From contig JACSVZ010000041.1 in the NCBI GenBank assembly GCA_014706295.1, forward strand, positions 682,001 through 746,000: a stretch of 64,000 bases of DNA. Direction: 5' to 3'. Below the pieces are notes generated by a model. That model had not been told where the DNA came from. It saw only the letters and a program-made list of their open reading frames with translations, and ran no database searches. Shown here piece by piece: positions 45,501-63,093 of this stretch (within the stretch, counting starts at the first letter, position 1; every line of letters begins with the position of its first letter). A program made the translations under genes and the position numbers. The stretch is from Lycocorax pyrrhopterus obiensis. Lineage: Eukaryota; Chordata; Aves; Passeriformes; Paradisaeidae.

Positions 45501-45984
45501 CGGCTGCACGGCCGGGAGCCCCTGCGGGAGCACCGCGGGTGAGCACGGGGACCCCCAGGCCCAGCCGCTATGGGGGGGACCAAGGGGGCCTGGCCCGACT
45601 GGGGGAGCGCCGGGACGAGCAGAAGAGAGGCCTGGCGCGATAGTGGGGTCCCGGCTCCTTTGCTGAGGGTTTCAGACACCCAGATCCGTGGTGTGCCCGT
45701 CCCTGGGGCACCGAGGGTCTGTTCCCACGGTGGGACCTGTCCCGGTCGCGCTGCGGGTCTGTCCCCACGGTCACCGCTGACCTGTCCCCACGGCGTGGGC
45801 CCGTCCCTACGGTGACGGAGGCCCCGTCGCCACGGCAGCGACCCGCAGGTCCCCCCGGGCTGCCCCCCGCCCCCCGCGCCCCCCTCACCTGCGGCCGCCG
45901 CGCCGCCGCTTGCTGCACCTGCTCGGTGACGGCGCGGAGCGCCGGGCCCAGCCCGTCCCCGGCGGCCATGCCCGCTCTCCACAT
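42554..45984 (-). CDS. PLPBP: Pyridoxal phosphate homeostasis protein (PROSC/PLPBP), complete, 8 exons
   Basis: Exons, 5' to 3': 45889-45984, 45414-45521, 44937-44972, 44308-44383, 43794-43928, 43530-43672, 42971-43069 and 42554-42691. They give 276 residues; human has 275. The protein is the conserved YggS-family PLP carrier that buffers free pyridoxal 5'-phosphate. Human defects cause vitamin B6-dependent epilepsy. The fold is an alanine-racemase-like TIM barrel with the cofactor Lys46 in LVAVSKTKP. Other family blocks are [68 protein letters not shown] and [16 protein letters not shown]. Those last blocks hold the phosphate-binding residues. The start was taken at MWRAG, which matches the human N-terminus; a second Met six codons on is a weaker candidate. 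The C-terminal tail after RDYSNK is divergent, as is usual for the family. Introns 2 and 4 hold CR1 fragments. Confidence 0.96.
44022..44258 (-). mobile_element. CR1 LINE 3'-end fragment in PLPBP intron 4
   Basis: Beginning TCAGAGAATCATGGAAT, it follows the reverse complement of CR1 through GAGTCCAACCCCTGGCCCTG and on to AACCTTTTCCTGATATCC. It is inserted in the same orientation as PLPBP. Confidence 0.9.
45138..45342 (+). mobile_element. CR1 LINE 3'-end fragment in PLPBP intron 2
   Basis: It reads AGGAATTTCTTTGCAGAAAG, then GGGCTGCCCAGGGAGGTGAT and GTTGGACTCCATGACC, ending with ATTCTGGGATTCCATG. This is the CR1 3' domain in + orientation, antisense to PLPBP. Confidence 0.9.
45690..45835. repeat. 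GC-rich degenerate tandem repeat in PLPBP intron 1
   Basis: Units containing CTGTCCCCACGG, GACCTGTCCC and GGCCCGTCCCTACGG recur about every 22-26 bp. They are strongly diverged. The function, if any, is unknown. Confidence 0.45.
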
Positions 45985-46150
45985 CCCCGCCCGCCCGCGG
46001 CCACTTCCGCCACACACCCGCCCCCGCCCCGCCGCCAATCAGATCTCTCCGCCGGGCGCCGCCGGCCAATGGGAGGGGAGGGGCGGGGCGCAGCGCGGGG
46101 ACGCCATGTTGGGAAGGTCGCGGGCGCCATGGCGGCCGCGGGGGGGACAG
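45890..46150 (-). promoter_or_regulatory. CpG-island promoter of PLPBP with two CCAAT boxes and a YY1-like site
   Basis: Dense CpG spans exon 1 and the upstream flank. CCAAT pentamers on the + strand at 46035-46039 and 46066-46070 lie 31 bp apart, 50 and 80 bp before the start codon. Read on the - strand, AACATGGCG near 46101-46109 resembles a YY1 element. No TATA box is seen. Confidence 0.7.
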
Positions 46151-47014
46151 CGGGGCCCGGAGGGGCTTCCCCCGTTCTCCCGGTTTTGGGGACAAATCCA
46201 AATCGCGTCCTGAGTAACGGGCGCGAGCGCTGCCACCCAGCCCGCCCGACTGCTCCAGTCCCGACCACCCTCCACCCCCCAAAATGAAGTTCTTATCCCT
46301 GCATGAGGAGCAGCCTCCCAAGGGTGTGAATCTCAATTATTTCGGGGAGAAAAAAGCGTCATAAAAACAAGGCAGGGAACGGTGCTTGTCCTGCAGGCCC
46401 GGCCTGAGGGGTGGGCAGTGCTGGGGAGCGCTTGAAGCGCGGCCACAGAGCCCGAGAGCAGCTGGAGGGGCCGGGACAAAGCCCGGCTTTATCGCGGCCA
46501 CTCGGAGGGGAAGAACGGGATGCTGCCAGCTGGAACCCATTAACTCAAATATTTGTCTTAATGTGCAGAACTTCACTGTCCCGCTGCAGATTCAGTGTTT
46601 ACACAGCTGGGTAAAAACACCCAGAAGGTTCCTGCCGTTTGTCTGGTAAAACATGACAAGGATTTTCTGCAAACTTTACCGAATCCGAGGTGTTTGCTGC
46701 TCCAGTCTCGTTCCCGTGTTTTTCACTCATTCCATAGCAAAGCAGGGGCTGACAGACGCGGGATTCCTTGGACATGGACACCTCCGGCCTTTCTTCTTCC
46801 ACGTTCCTCCTCCTCCTCCTCACTGGAAAGGGAGAACCAGCCCGTGCAGGGGCACAGCACCGACCCCCAGCACCCCACTGCTCCCCACTCCCACCGGCAG
46901 CCTCCGTGTTCCCTCTCTGGAGAATCTTCCCCTGCAAATACCTCTACAGGTGATGTTAAAGTTCATCCACAAACCCTGGTATTAAAATTGGAAGATTCTA
47001 AAATTGAAGGCCAT
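46151..47014. other. Intergenic spacer PLPBP-ERLIN2
   Basis: This is about 850 bp between the PLPBP promoter and the ERLIN2 3' end. No gene, repeat or clear regulatory element is recognised beyond the tail of the CpG island. Confidence 0.4.
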
Positions 47015-47020
47015 TTTATT
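47015..47020 (-). terminator. Poly(A) signal of ERLIN2
   Basis: TTTATT on the + strand reads AATAAA on the coding strand in an A/T-rich context (GACAATAAAATGGCC). It lies 2.35 kb after the ERLIN2 stop codon. It implies a long, AT-rich 3' UTR, as in mammals. Confidence 0.6.
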
Positions 47021-49374
47021 GTCATAGCAAATACCAAAATAAAAAGGCTTTGAATTCAGTACATAAGATCAAAGACTGCACTGGCAGAGCATTTCCATGC
47101 TCCCCACAGCCGTTCCCAGGTATCAGCAGTGCCACAAACCTCTGTTCCCTTCGCTATAGAGTGGGTTTAAAGTTCAGATCTTCATCTCAAGATTAGAGAA
47201 ACAGGACAACTTGCCTGTTAAAGAGACAGAGGGAATGAAGGTTTATATGGAGAGACAGATCCACTCTGGAAAATTCGGGACATTTTACAGAGTGGAGAAA
47301 CCTGAATGAAAGACACAACAACAGATTTTGGCTTGTAAAGACTGATGCACTCTCAACTTTGCTTTTGCACTCTTAGTACAATTTAACTAAATTACACTAA
47401 TACTTTAGCAGTCAGGATTTTAATTAAAAAAAAATCATTAAGAGCTCTTTATCCCAAGCTATTGTCTTGCTGTGAAATCACACATAAAAAAATGCCTTTA
47501 TAATACCACTTTGGCTTAGTTGCGTCCTTTCATTAGTGAAAAATACTCGTGTAAAAGGAGGCGTTAGTTGCTGATGGAAACCTCGAGCACAAACGTAGAA
47601 CAATCTCAAATGAGCTCATCCTCATTGCTGAACTTCTGCTGCTCCCTGTTACAATCTCCCTGCACAGACCTATTTGAGAGTCAGGAATATCACAGCCTCC
47701 CCAGGGTTGTTGTGACTGTGGGTCTGATGGAGGTCTGGAGATGGGACTTCCCTTAGCTCCTATTTTCCAGGAAATACAAAGAGGAGGGGACTTTTCTCCA
47801 GCAGAAACCGATGCTTAATTTCTATTTTGCATTTTCAAGCATCAACAGGGAAGAGAAAACTGCTGTAAAAACCCTGGAGCCAGCAGCTGAGATTCATCCG
47901 AGCTCTCTTAGTGTAACACAGATTGATGAAGATTCAAACACTGAAGAGTGGGACCAGGGGTAGGGGGGAGCAAGAATTCGGGGCGCGAGCCTGTAAATGC
48001 GCCAGGCTGGTCTGTGACAATGAGCACTGGCATCACCTCACATGAGGATATTGGCCTCAAATTACATCAGCAATTAATCACCAGGCTCTGCTGCCAAATG
48101 CAGATGGATTAGGTAGGAGAAAAAAAAAAGTTCTCTGTAGGCATGAACTTTTATCTTCAAATTTTGCACGTGTGGAAAACAAAACCCTGTTTCCTCCTTG
48201 CATCTGGGACGTGAGGAACTGATCAGCTCTCTGGAGAGGAAGGTACATTCTGGTACATTGTTCTGAGAGAAAAAGGGGAATCCATCTTTGGGTAGTTCAG
48301 GAAGAGCTGCTTTTCTCTGCCCCGTGACCTTTCAGGATCATGGTTTGCCCTTGGCCAGTACTAAATCTTCCTTCCACAAGGTCCATTCAGACCCAATCCC
48401 ACAGGAGCTCAGTCCTGCTCATTTCAGCTCACCTGAAGGGCCTTTTTCTACTCAGACACTGTAAACACTGAGATCCCGTTGCTCCTACAGAGCAGGTAAC
48501 GAGCTGAAAAACCCTCTGGTCACTCCAGCAGCTCCTCCCCAGCAAGGCCTTTTGTAAAGTCAGGGTCCCTGAGACAAAAATTCCTTCCTCCCTGGTTTTC
48601 CGTGACAATTTCCACGCCTGCGACCTCATTTCACTGAAAATCCCACCCAGCTCTGCACTCCAGGACACTGCCCACGCCCTCCCCCAGCAGCTGAACTGCT
48701 GGGAAGACTCTCCTGTGCCCTACAGAAACATGACAAATGGAAAACAAAGCCGTGTTAGGACATAGAAAATGAAGAGTTTGGGTCACTCCCTGCGTGACTT
48801 GTGGTCTAAGGCTTCGATGCCCCCGGTGAGTGGGAACCTGCAGGATTCCAGCTGAGCCTCTGTCCCTCATAGGGTCACCTCATGTGGGCTCAGCAGCCCC
48901 CTGCCACTGGCCCCAGCCTTGAGCAGTCACTTGTAGTGTACAAAATCTAGCACCTTATTTTCAAAGGGGACTGAAATAAAGTACTTGGAATTTTCAGTAA
49001 GAAAAAAACCCAAAACAAGTTGTAGCAGCAATTCCCCTCCCTCCAAACCCTCAACATTTCTTTACCTGCAACAGCTATGAACTGCCTCAATCCCAAATTA
49101 GGTTCCCATCCAGCTGATAGCCCTGACAGCCTCTCCCAAATCCTTGGTCTGTGTGACCAAGAGCCGGGGAGGTGCAGCTACAGAACATACCTGGAGCTTA
49201 GAAATTACCAGAAAACCCACCCCATAAATACCAAAGTCCTAGTGTCTAATTGTCATACAAAAGATTGAAAGGATTAAATCTGATTCATCTCTTTCAGCAC
49301 AGGAAAGGGGGAAAACAAAAAGGAATTTCCCAGTTCATGATGTTTTGATATAAAACGAATAGAAATCTTTCTTT
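47021..49374 (-). other. ERLIN2 3' UTR
   Basis: The stretch has low CpG and many A/T runs, and no exon or repeat is recognised. It reads as a single long 3' UTR from the ERLIN2 stop codon to the AATAAA at 47015. Confidence 0.6.
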
Positions 49375-57560
<8,186 letters not shown>

Positions 57561-57617
57561 CGCGCCGCTGCCGGCAGGGGGCGATGGAGGAGCGGGGGAT
57601 GTGGCGCTGCAGGTGGC

Positions 57618-57643
57618 GGTTCGAGACCCGGGTTCGAGACCCG
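57618..57643. repeat. Perfect 13-bp tandem duplication resembling Pol III B boxes
   Basis: GGTTCGAGACCCG occurs twice without a gap. Each copy matches most of the tRNA B-box consensus GGTTCGANNCC. No A box, tRNA fold or T-run terminator accompanies them, so this is not called a tRNA gene. Confidence 0.6.
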
Positions 57644-57777
57644 CCCGCTCCCGCAGCGCGGCCCCCGCAGGGGTTTGGGGGTGCGGAGCCCCCCGGAGCC
57701 CGCTCCCCGTCCAGGCGGGGGGGACAGGGCGGGACGGCGGCGTGGAGGGGTGTGCCGCACCCACGGAGTCACGGGTC

Positions 57778-57970
57778 ATAGAATGTTGAGTGTCGGAAGG
57801 GACCTCGAGACTCGGGACGGGCTGGGACATTTCCCAGCGGAATCGCAGAGCATCCTCCGCTGAAAGGGCCCGCGGGACCATCCAGGGCAGCTCCTGGCCC
57901 TGCACAGACACCCCAACAATCCCACCATGTCCGTGAGAGCGCTGTCCCAACGCTCCTGGAGCTCTGACTC
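57778..57970 (-). mobile_element. CR1 LINE 3'-end fragment(s) upstream of ERLIN2
   Basis: The fragment begins TCATAGAATGTTGAGTGTCG, followed by GAAGGGACCTCGAG, and later repeats a CR1 block (GGGCAGCTCCTGGCCCTG, then ACACCCCAACAATCCCACC). Two CR1 pieces may be joined. A further small CR1-like scrap may lie near 58136-58180. Confidence 0.75.
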
Positions 57971-59162
57971 CTAATATCCAGCCTGAATTTCCCCTCTCTC
58001 CGTTCCTTCTGTCACCCACGGAGGGTTCTCCCCTCGCTGACCGCCCCCGGCATCGCCCCACGCCCTCCAGGGACCCCCCTGTTCCCTGCCCGGACCTCGT
58101 CTGGGCAATGGCAGGAAACGGGATGGGCCAGAAAACATGGAATCATCCAGCTCTGTAATCGTGGAAAGGGACTTAAAAACCGCGTGAGAGATGTATAAAA
58201 CGTCAGTAAAGGAGAATGATTTGATCTTTACTCGTGATAGATCTCCGAGGTTATATATAACAACCCTGTCAGGAGGGTTCAGCGCCATTTAGGAATAAGG
58301 AATGAAATATCCACGACATTTGTCAATCCAAATTTTACAGCTCTTAAATAAGCGCAAAAGGGCGCCAGAGATGAAAAACACCCTGTAGTTGGTGTTTTTT
58401 TAAAGGCGTTTGCCCAGATTTAGGGCCTTGATAAAATGTATTAAATCTTTAAAGGTTTTAATGAATCTAGTATGTGTTTCATAAATCACAAGCCTCTGCT
58501 CAGCCCCTCTCAGTTTAATAAGGGTAAACTAGGAAATTGCTCTGAGCTGGAGCAAAACGCGCCCATGGAATATTGAAAAGTAATAGATTTTTAAATGTGG
58601 GGTGTTCTGGCTCGCAGGAGAGGTTTTGCTTCATAACACCGGCACTATATCACTGCCCTGAACGGGAAACCAGCTGTGGCCACGTGTTTAACAGCATCAA
58701 GATGTGAACCAGCACAAAGGTAAATATTATTTGTAATAATCCTAAAAAAAAATAAAAGCCAAAAAAAATCATTACTGCTGGACCCGAGGCCAGGAACATT
58801 CAGTGGTGTCTGTGCCGCGGCGCTCGGGATTTTAACGGGGCTTTTTGTAGGAATAAATGGTTTATTGCACCCAGTTCTCTCCAGCACTTGAAGACTTCTT
58901 CATCCCTACCTCACCCCTCTGCCCCTGTCAAAATATCCTGTGGTGTTTTCTGCAGAGTTAAGTGAGACAGTTTGGGGGTCTCTGGGTGCTCGTGGCTCTG
59001 GACTCGCAGGGATGGACCCGGGACGGGACCCGGGCAGGCCCTGGGTGGGGATGAGGGCAGAGCTGGGGTTGCCATGGGCAGAGCCGGGATCCCACTCGGT
59101 CCCTGCGGGGCGCGGGGAGGGTCCGGCGGGGCCAGCGCTCAGCGCGGTGTAAAGTCTGTCTG

Positions 59163-59177
59163 CCCTCATTAGCTGTC
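59163..59177 (+). promoter_or_regulatory. Shared 15-mer with homeodomain core and TALE site, copy 1
   Basis: CCCTCATTAGCTGTC is identical to 61927-61941. It joins a homeodomain core (CATTAG) to CTGTC(A), the reverse of the MEIS/PREP/TGIF site; this copy has the final A. It lies 44 bp upstream of PBX-HOX/TALE module A. Confidence 0.5.
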
Positions 59178-59206
59178 ACAAGTAACAATGCCGGGCTGGC
59201 AATAAA

Positions 59207-59247
59207 GGCAATTCCGAGGCTGTTGGCCATTAATCACCGCCTGACAG
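59207..59247 (+). promoter_or_regulatory. PBX-HOX/TALE composite module A
   Basis: The order is GGCAATTC, 13 bp, CATTAATCA (59228-59236), 5 bp, TGACAG (59242-59247). CATTAATCA read on the - strand is TGATTAATG, a PBX-HOX heterodimer site. TGACAG is the MEIS/PREP/TGIF core. Confidence 0.55.
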
Positions 59248-59472
59248 CTGGGAATAGGCCTGGAAAAACTCTGTCCCCACCGCTCCTGCTTTGGCGTTTA
59301 AGGTTACCTCTGCAGCTGCAGCGGTGGGGTGGAAAGCTCTGCTCGCCAGTCCTGCCCCAGCCCCACTCCCGTCTCCATCTCCGTTTCTATCCTGTCCCCA
59401 ACCCCATGCCCAATTCTGCCTCCATCTCCATTTCCATGCCATTCCTATCCCCATCCCATCCTTGTTCACATG

Positions 59473-59650
59473 CCCATCCCATCCCATCCCATCCCATCCC
59501 ATCCCATCCCATCCCATCCCATCCCATCCCATCCCATCCCATCCCATCCCATCCCACCCCACCCCACCCCATCCCATCCCATCCCATCCCATCCCATCCC
59601 ATCCCATCCCATCCCATCCCATCCCATCCCATCCCATCCCATCCCATCCC
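59473..59650 (+). repeat. (ATCCC)n pentanucleotide array, about 35 units
   Basis: This is a nearly perfect 5-bp tandem array of about 178 bp, interrupted near 59557-59570 by three ACCCC units. On the - strand it is GGGAT repeated, that is, dozens of G3 runs separated by two bases. It is preceded by a degraded CCATC-rich stretch from about 59373. Confidence 0.97.
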
Positions 59651-59921
59651 AGCTGTTCCCTAGCTGAAACCTAAAGGAGCAGCAGAGCTCAGGAAGGGAA
59701 ATCCCTGGAAGGAGCTGGGAGGGTGCAGGGTGCTTGGCTGGGCCCTTTCCTGCTGTGCTCTGGCTCTGGAAGGGAAGGGGGTGGGAGAGGGGCTGTGTGG
59801 GGGGAACGCTTCCCGAATTCCGTCCATCGGACGTTGTTTGCCGATTATGGGGCAGAATTGTGTTTGAGTCTGTCCGGGCTCGTTCCGTGTCAGCTCTAAC
59901 AATACAGCACTTGGCAGTGCA

Positions 59922-59961
59922 GGCAGTTCTGTGGCGTTGGCCATTAATCATCCCGTGACAG
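59922..59961 (+). promoter_or_regulatory. PBX-HOX/TALE composite module B
   Basis: The order is GGCAGTTC, 12 bp, CATTAATCA (59942-59950), 5 bp, TGACAG (59956-59961). It has the same order, strand and PBX-HOX-to-TALE offset (14 bp start to start) as modules A and C. The intervening GTTGGC is shared with A, and the bases after TGACAG (TCC) with C. Confidence 0.55.
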
Positions 59962-61926
59962 TCCGGAGCTGGAACGGAGGGAACTGCTCACACGTGGCCA
60001 CGGTGCCCCCTCCCCATGGCCGGCAGGGCAGGGGGGGCTTCCTGTGCCTTGGGCCCACCCAGACCCACTGCGGGCCATGAGCTGAGGGTCCTCAATCCAT
60101 GTCCCCTTGGGAGGGGCGTGTGGGGCAGGCGGAGAGTGGGGAGACATTCCCGCCTTTGCCATGGGGCAACCAAGCTCCCAGGGAACAGCTCCCCTGGCAG
60201 GAGGCTCTTGGGAAAAGCCTTAAAGCACGTGGCATTCCCCTCTCCATCAGGAGCCTCTCGCTCCATGAGCCCCTGATCAGGAGCTGGGGTTTGTCCTGGG
60301 GGAGGTGACCCTGGTGGGAGCCAATTCCCGGCACAGGAGGGGAGCTCTCCCCGAGGCTTCTCTCCGCGCCCCTCGTCGTCCCGCAGGCGCCAGCCCCGTG
60401 GCCGGGTGCCAGCGTGCCAGGTCATCCCCCAGTAAAGAAAGGAGCAATGTGTTTCCAGCCCCCCGATGCTGTTTTCTAAAGGGAAATGATTAATGGTGCT
60501 TGGAAACCACAATTCATCCCGGGAAAGAAAGTAGATTTACCCGAAACATGCGTGAGAATTAGTGCTGGGATCGGCTCCTAGGGCAGAGGGGGGGGAGCTA
60601 ATGGCAAACAGAGCCCGTCTGTGCACAGGGGGAGAGAACACCCCGCCAAAAACACGGGCTGGAGGAGCTGGGATGGAGCTGGGACAGGAGGAGGAGAGCG
60701 CCCGTCAGAGCCAGGTCCCCTCCCCAGCTGGAAACCTCGGTCGCTCCTTCCCTGACCCGCAGTGAGATGGTCACGATGGAGAACGGAATTCTCCTCCCAT
60801 GTGTGTCCCGACAGCACAGCAAAGGATGGACAGTGCTGATGAGACCAAAACTCATCATTCCTGAGAGTCCAAGAGATACCTGGGAGAAGCAGGAGTTGCA
60901 CCAGAACCCACGAAGCTCCGGCCTGTAAATGCCAAACGCTTCAAAAACGTCTGTTTTAGGCTCAGGGAATGATCTCACCTTGCTCCTGCTGCTGGGATCC
61001 ACTGGGGTGACTGGGATGGGCTGGGGTGCACCGCAGCAGCACCGAGCCATCCAGGTGCTTCATCCCTGGGGAGCAGGAAACCCCAGAGAAGGGAAAAACA
61101 CAGATTTCCTCTGTGAGGGTGGGAGGGAGGCGGCCGTGGCAGCCCTGGCCTGGAGCACGGTCCTGCTGGGATGTGGGAGCTGCAGCATCATCCTGCTGAG
61201 CTGGAGAAACAAGGCAGGGGCTGGCGGGTTAGGAAGCTCATGGAAAAGGTTTTCAGGCACAAATCCTGAGCTGGATCTAAGTTGCCATGCTCTTCTCTGC
61301 CCAGGAGAGCAGCAAGGGAGGGGAAAGGGCTCCCTTGAAAGGAAGCAGGGACAGGTGACATGAATTTATCACCCGATTCCAGAGATAACGCCAAGATCCT
61401 TGCCTTTATCTCAGCTCTGGATCGAGGCAGCAGCCGGCCCCACGCAGGTCCTGTCCCATCAGCAGCGTGGAGGAGCTCAGACAGGGCTCCAGGAGAGAGA
61501 TTTATTTGTAGGATTCCGGGAAGGGCTGGGGAAACCTCGGCGAGGTGCTGAAGCCCAGGTCAGGAGTCATCCCTGGTTCGGGGATATATTTAGAGCGGGA
61601 TAATGTAAGCGACAGGAGGGAAAAAAAATAAAAAATCCGTGGAGGAGGTGCAGATCCGTCCCCTTGGCTGGGAGTTACTGGATGATCCGAGCCAGGGAAC
61701 AGATAGTTGGATTTCCCTTATTTCTCCCTTCAAATAAATCACAACTCCAGAGGCCTTTAAACTCTGCAACATGATCTGTTCCAATAAGGAAGGGAATGAA
61801 AGGCTGCATCTCTCTGGAAGCCTTCAGAGCCATAAATCTCCCATGTACAAACACAGACCAGATTTCCAAGTGCATTTATTTTATTGTATTGTTTTAACAG
61901 AAAAATCAAACTGCAATAAACTCTGT

Positions 61927-61941
61927 CCCTCATTAGCTGTC
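61927..61941 (+). promoter_or_regulatory. Shared 15-mer with homeodomain core and TALE site, copy 2
   Basis: This is the second exact copy of CCCTCATTAGCTGTC. It lies in an AT-rich island about 480 bp before module C, paralleling copy 1, which precedes module A. Confidence 0.5.
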
Positions 61942-62408
61942 TCCATATCCAGGCCAAACGCTGCTAACGAATAAAATCAGGACAAAGGAATGTGGATGTG
62001 GGTCCAAGGCCTGGCCGGGCGCTGACCCCCCGAAAGGCACTTCCCTCTGAGCCTCACGGAGGTGTGGGATGAGGGGAGCCAAGGGAGTGGCTCCTGCACT
62101 GCCCATTGCTGCAGCTTTGCTGGGGGTTGTCACCCCAAATCCAGCATCCCTGCCATGGACCTGGCATCCCTGGCCCTGGCGTCCCTCCCTGGCTCCCACC
62201 ACAGCAGCTGGAGTTTAGTTTAGGGGTTTCCTGCTTCAGTTTGTTGTGGTCCCTGGTGTGCACCCCAAGCAAGACACCACAGAGCAGCGGGAACACGAGG
62301 CAGTTTGGGTGGGTGCTCCGTGAGACCCCCCAGCTGCCCACGCGAAGGGGCTGCAGAATTAGGGCTGAACTCATTAAGCACCGGGTCAAACCCCAAACTG
62401 GCGATCGG

Positions 62409-62449
62409 GGCAGTTCGGGAGTTGTCGGTCATTAATCATCTGCTGACAG
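62409..62449 (+). promoter_or_regulatory. PBX-HOX/TALE composite module C
   Basis: The order is GGCAGTTC, 13 bp, CATTAATCA (62430-62438), 5 bp, TGACAG (62444-62449). It continues with TCC, as module B does. Flanks outside the module do not obviously align with A or B. Confidence 0.55.
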
Positions 62450-63084
62450 TCCTGAAGGGTCCGGCGGCTCTGGGGGAGGGTTGGCGAGCTCCGGGACAGG
62501 GACGTGGCTGGCACTGGTGGCGGCGTGGACGGCGCGGTTCCCAGCGACGCCCGTGGAACATCCAGCACCCCCAAACGCGCCCCAGGGGGCACCCACGGAG
62601 GGAGCAGGGCCGTCACATCCCAAGCACAGGAGATGCACCGACTTGGTCTGATCCAGGGAAAACGCAAAAATCAGTCCCAAGCAGCCTGGGAAGGAACAGG
62701 GAGCCTGTCTGCAGGATTTATGGCACTGAGCCGGAGAGCCCAGAGCAGCGCCCGCGCCGCGCGGGTCCCGCCTCAGCCCACGGAGAAATTCCTGACTTAT
62801 TGAATCACATTTGTCATCCCTAAATACATATGCAGGCCCGTGTTTCTGAATCCATAAACATCTTTAACTAACTCCGCTCAGCGAGGCCTCTTTCAGCAGT
62901 AATTTATATTTAACTTTTTCCATATGCAGGGCCTGTCGCGTTGGTGTCATTTCCGGGAAAACCAGGGGGGCTCGGGGGGAGCCGGGGGCGCGGGGGGCGC
63001 GGGGGGAGCGCGGCGTGTCTTGGCCCGCTGGAGCAGCCCAGCTGCTGGCACGGCGCGAGAAATCCACCCGGCAGAGCCAGTGCT

Positions 63085-63093
63085 CATTAATCA
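63085..63093 (+). promoter_or_regulatory. Fourth CATTAATCA site without adjacent TALE site
   Basis: An exact CATTAATCA 9-mer in an AT-rich island lacks TGACAG at the 14-bp offset. TGACAG hexamers do occur 140-220 bp further on (for example near 63228 and 63300). Confidence 0.4.

Noticed and set aside
57605..57660. Possible tRNA gene
   Set aside because: The B-box-like 13-mers are present, but no A box, acceptor stem, anticodon arm or T-run terminator can be folded around them.
59223..59674. Open frames encoding (HPIPS)n or (GMGWD)n across the ATCCC array
   Set aside because: A 5-bp repeat without stop codons is open in all frames. The low-complexity product has no start context, splice structure or family resemblance.
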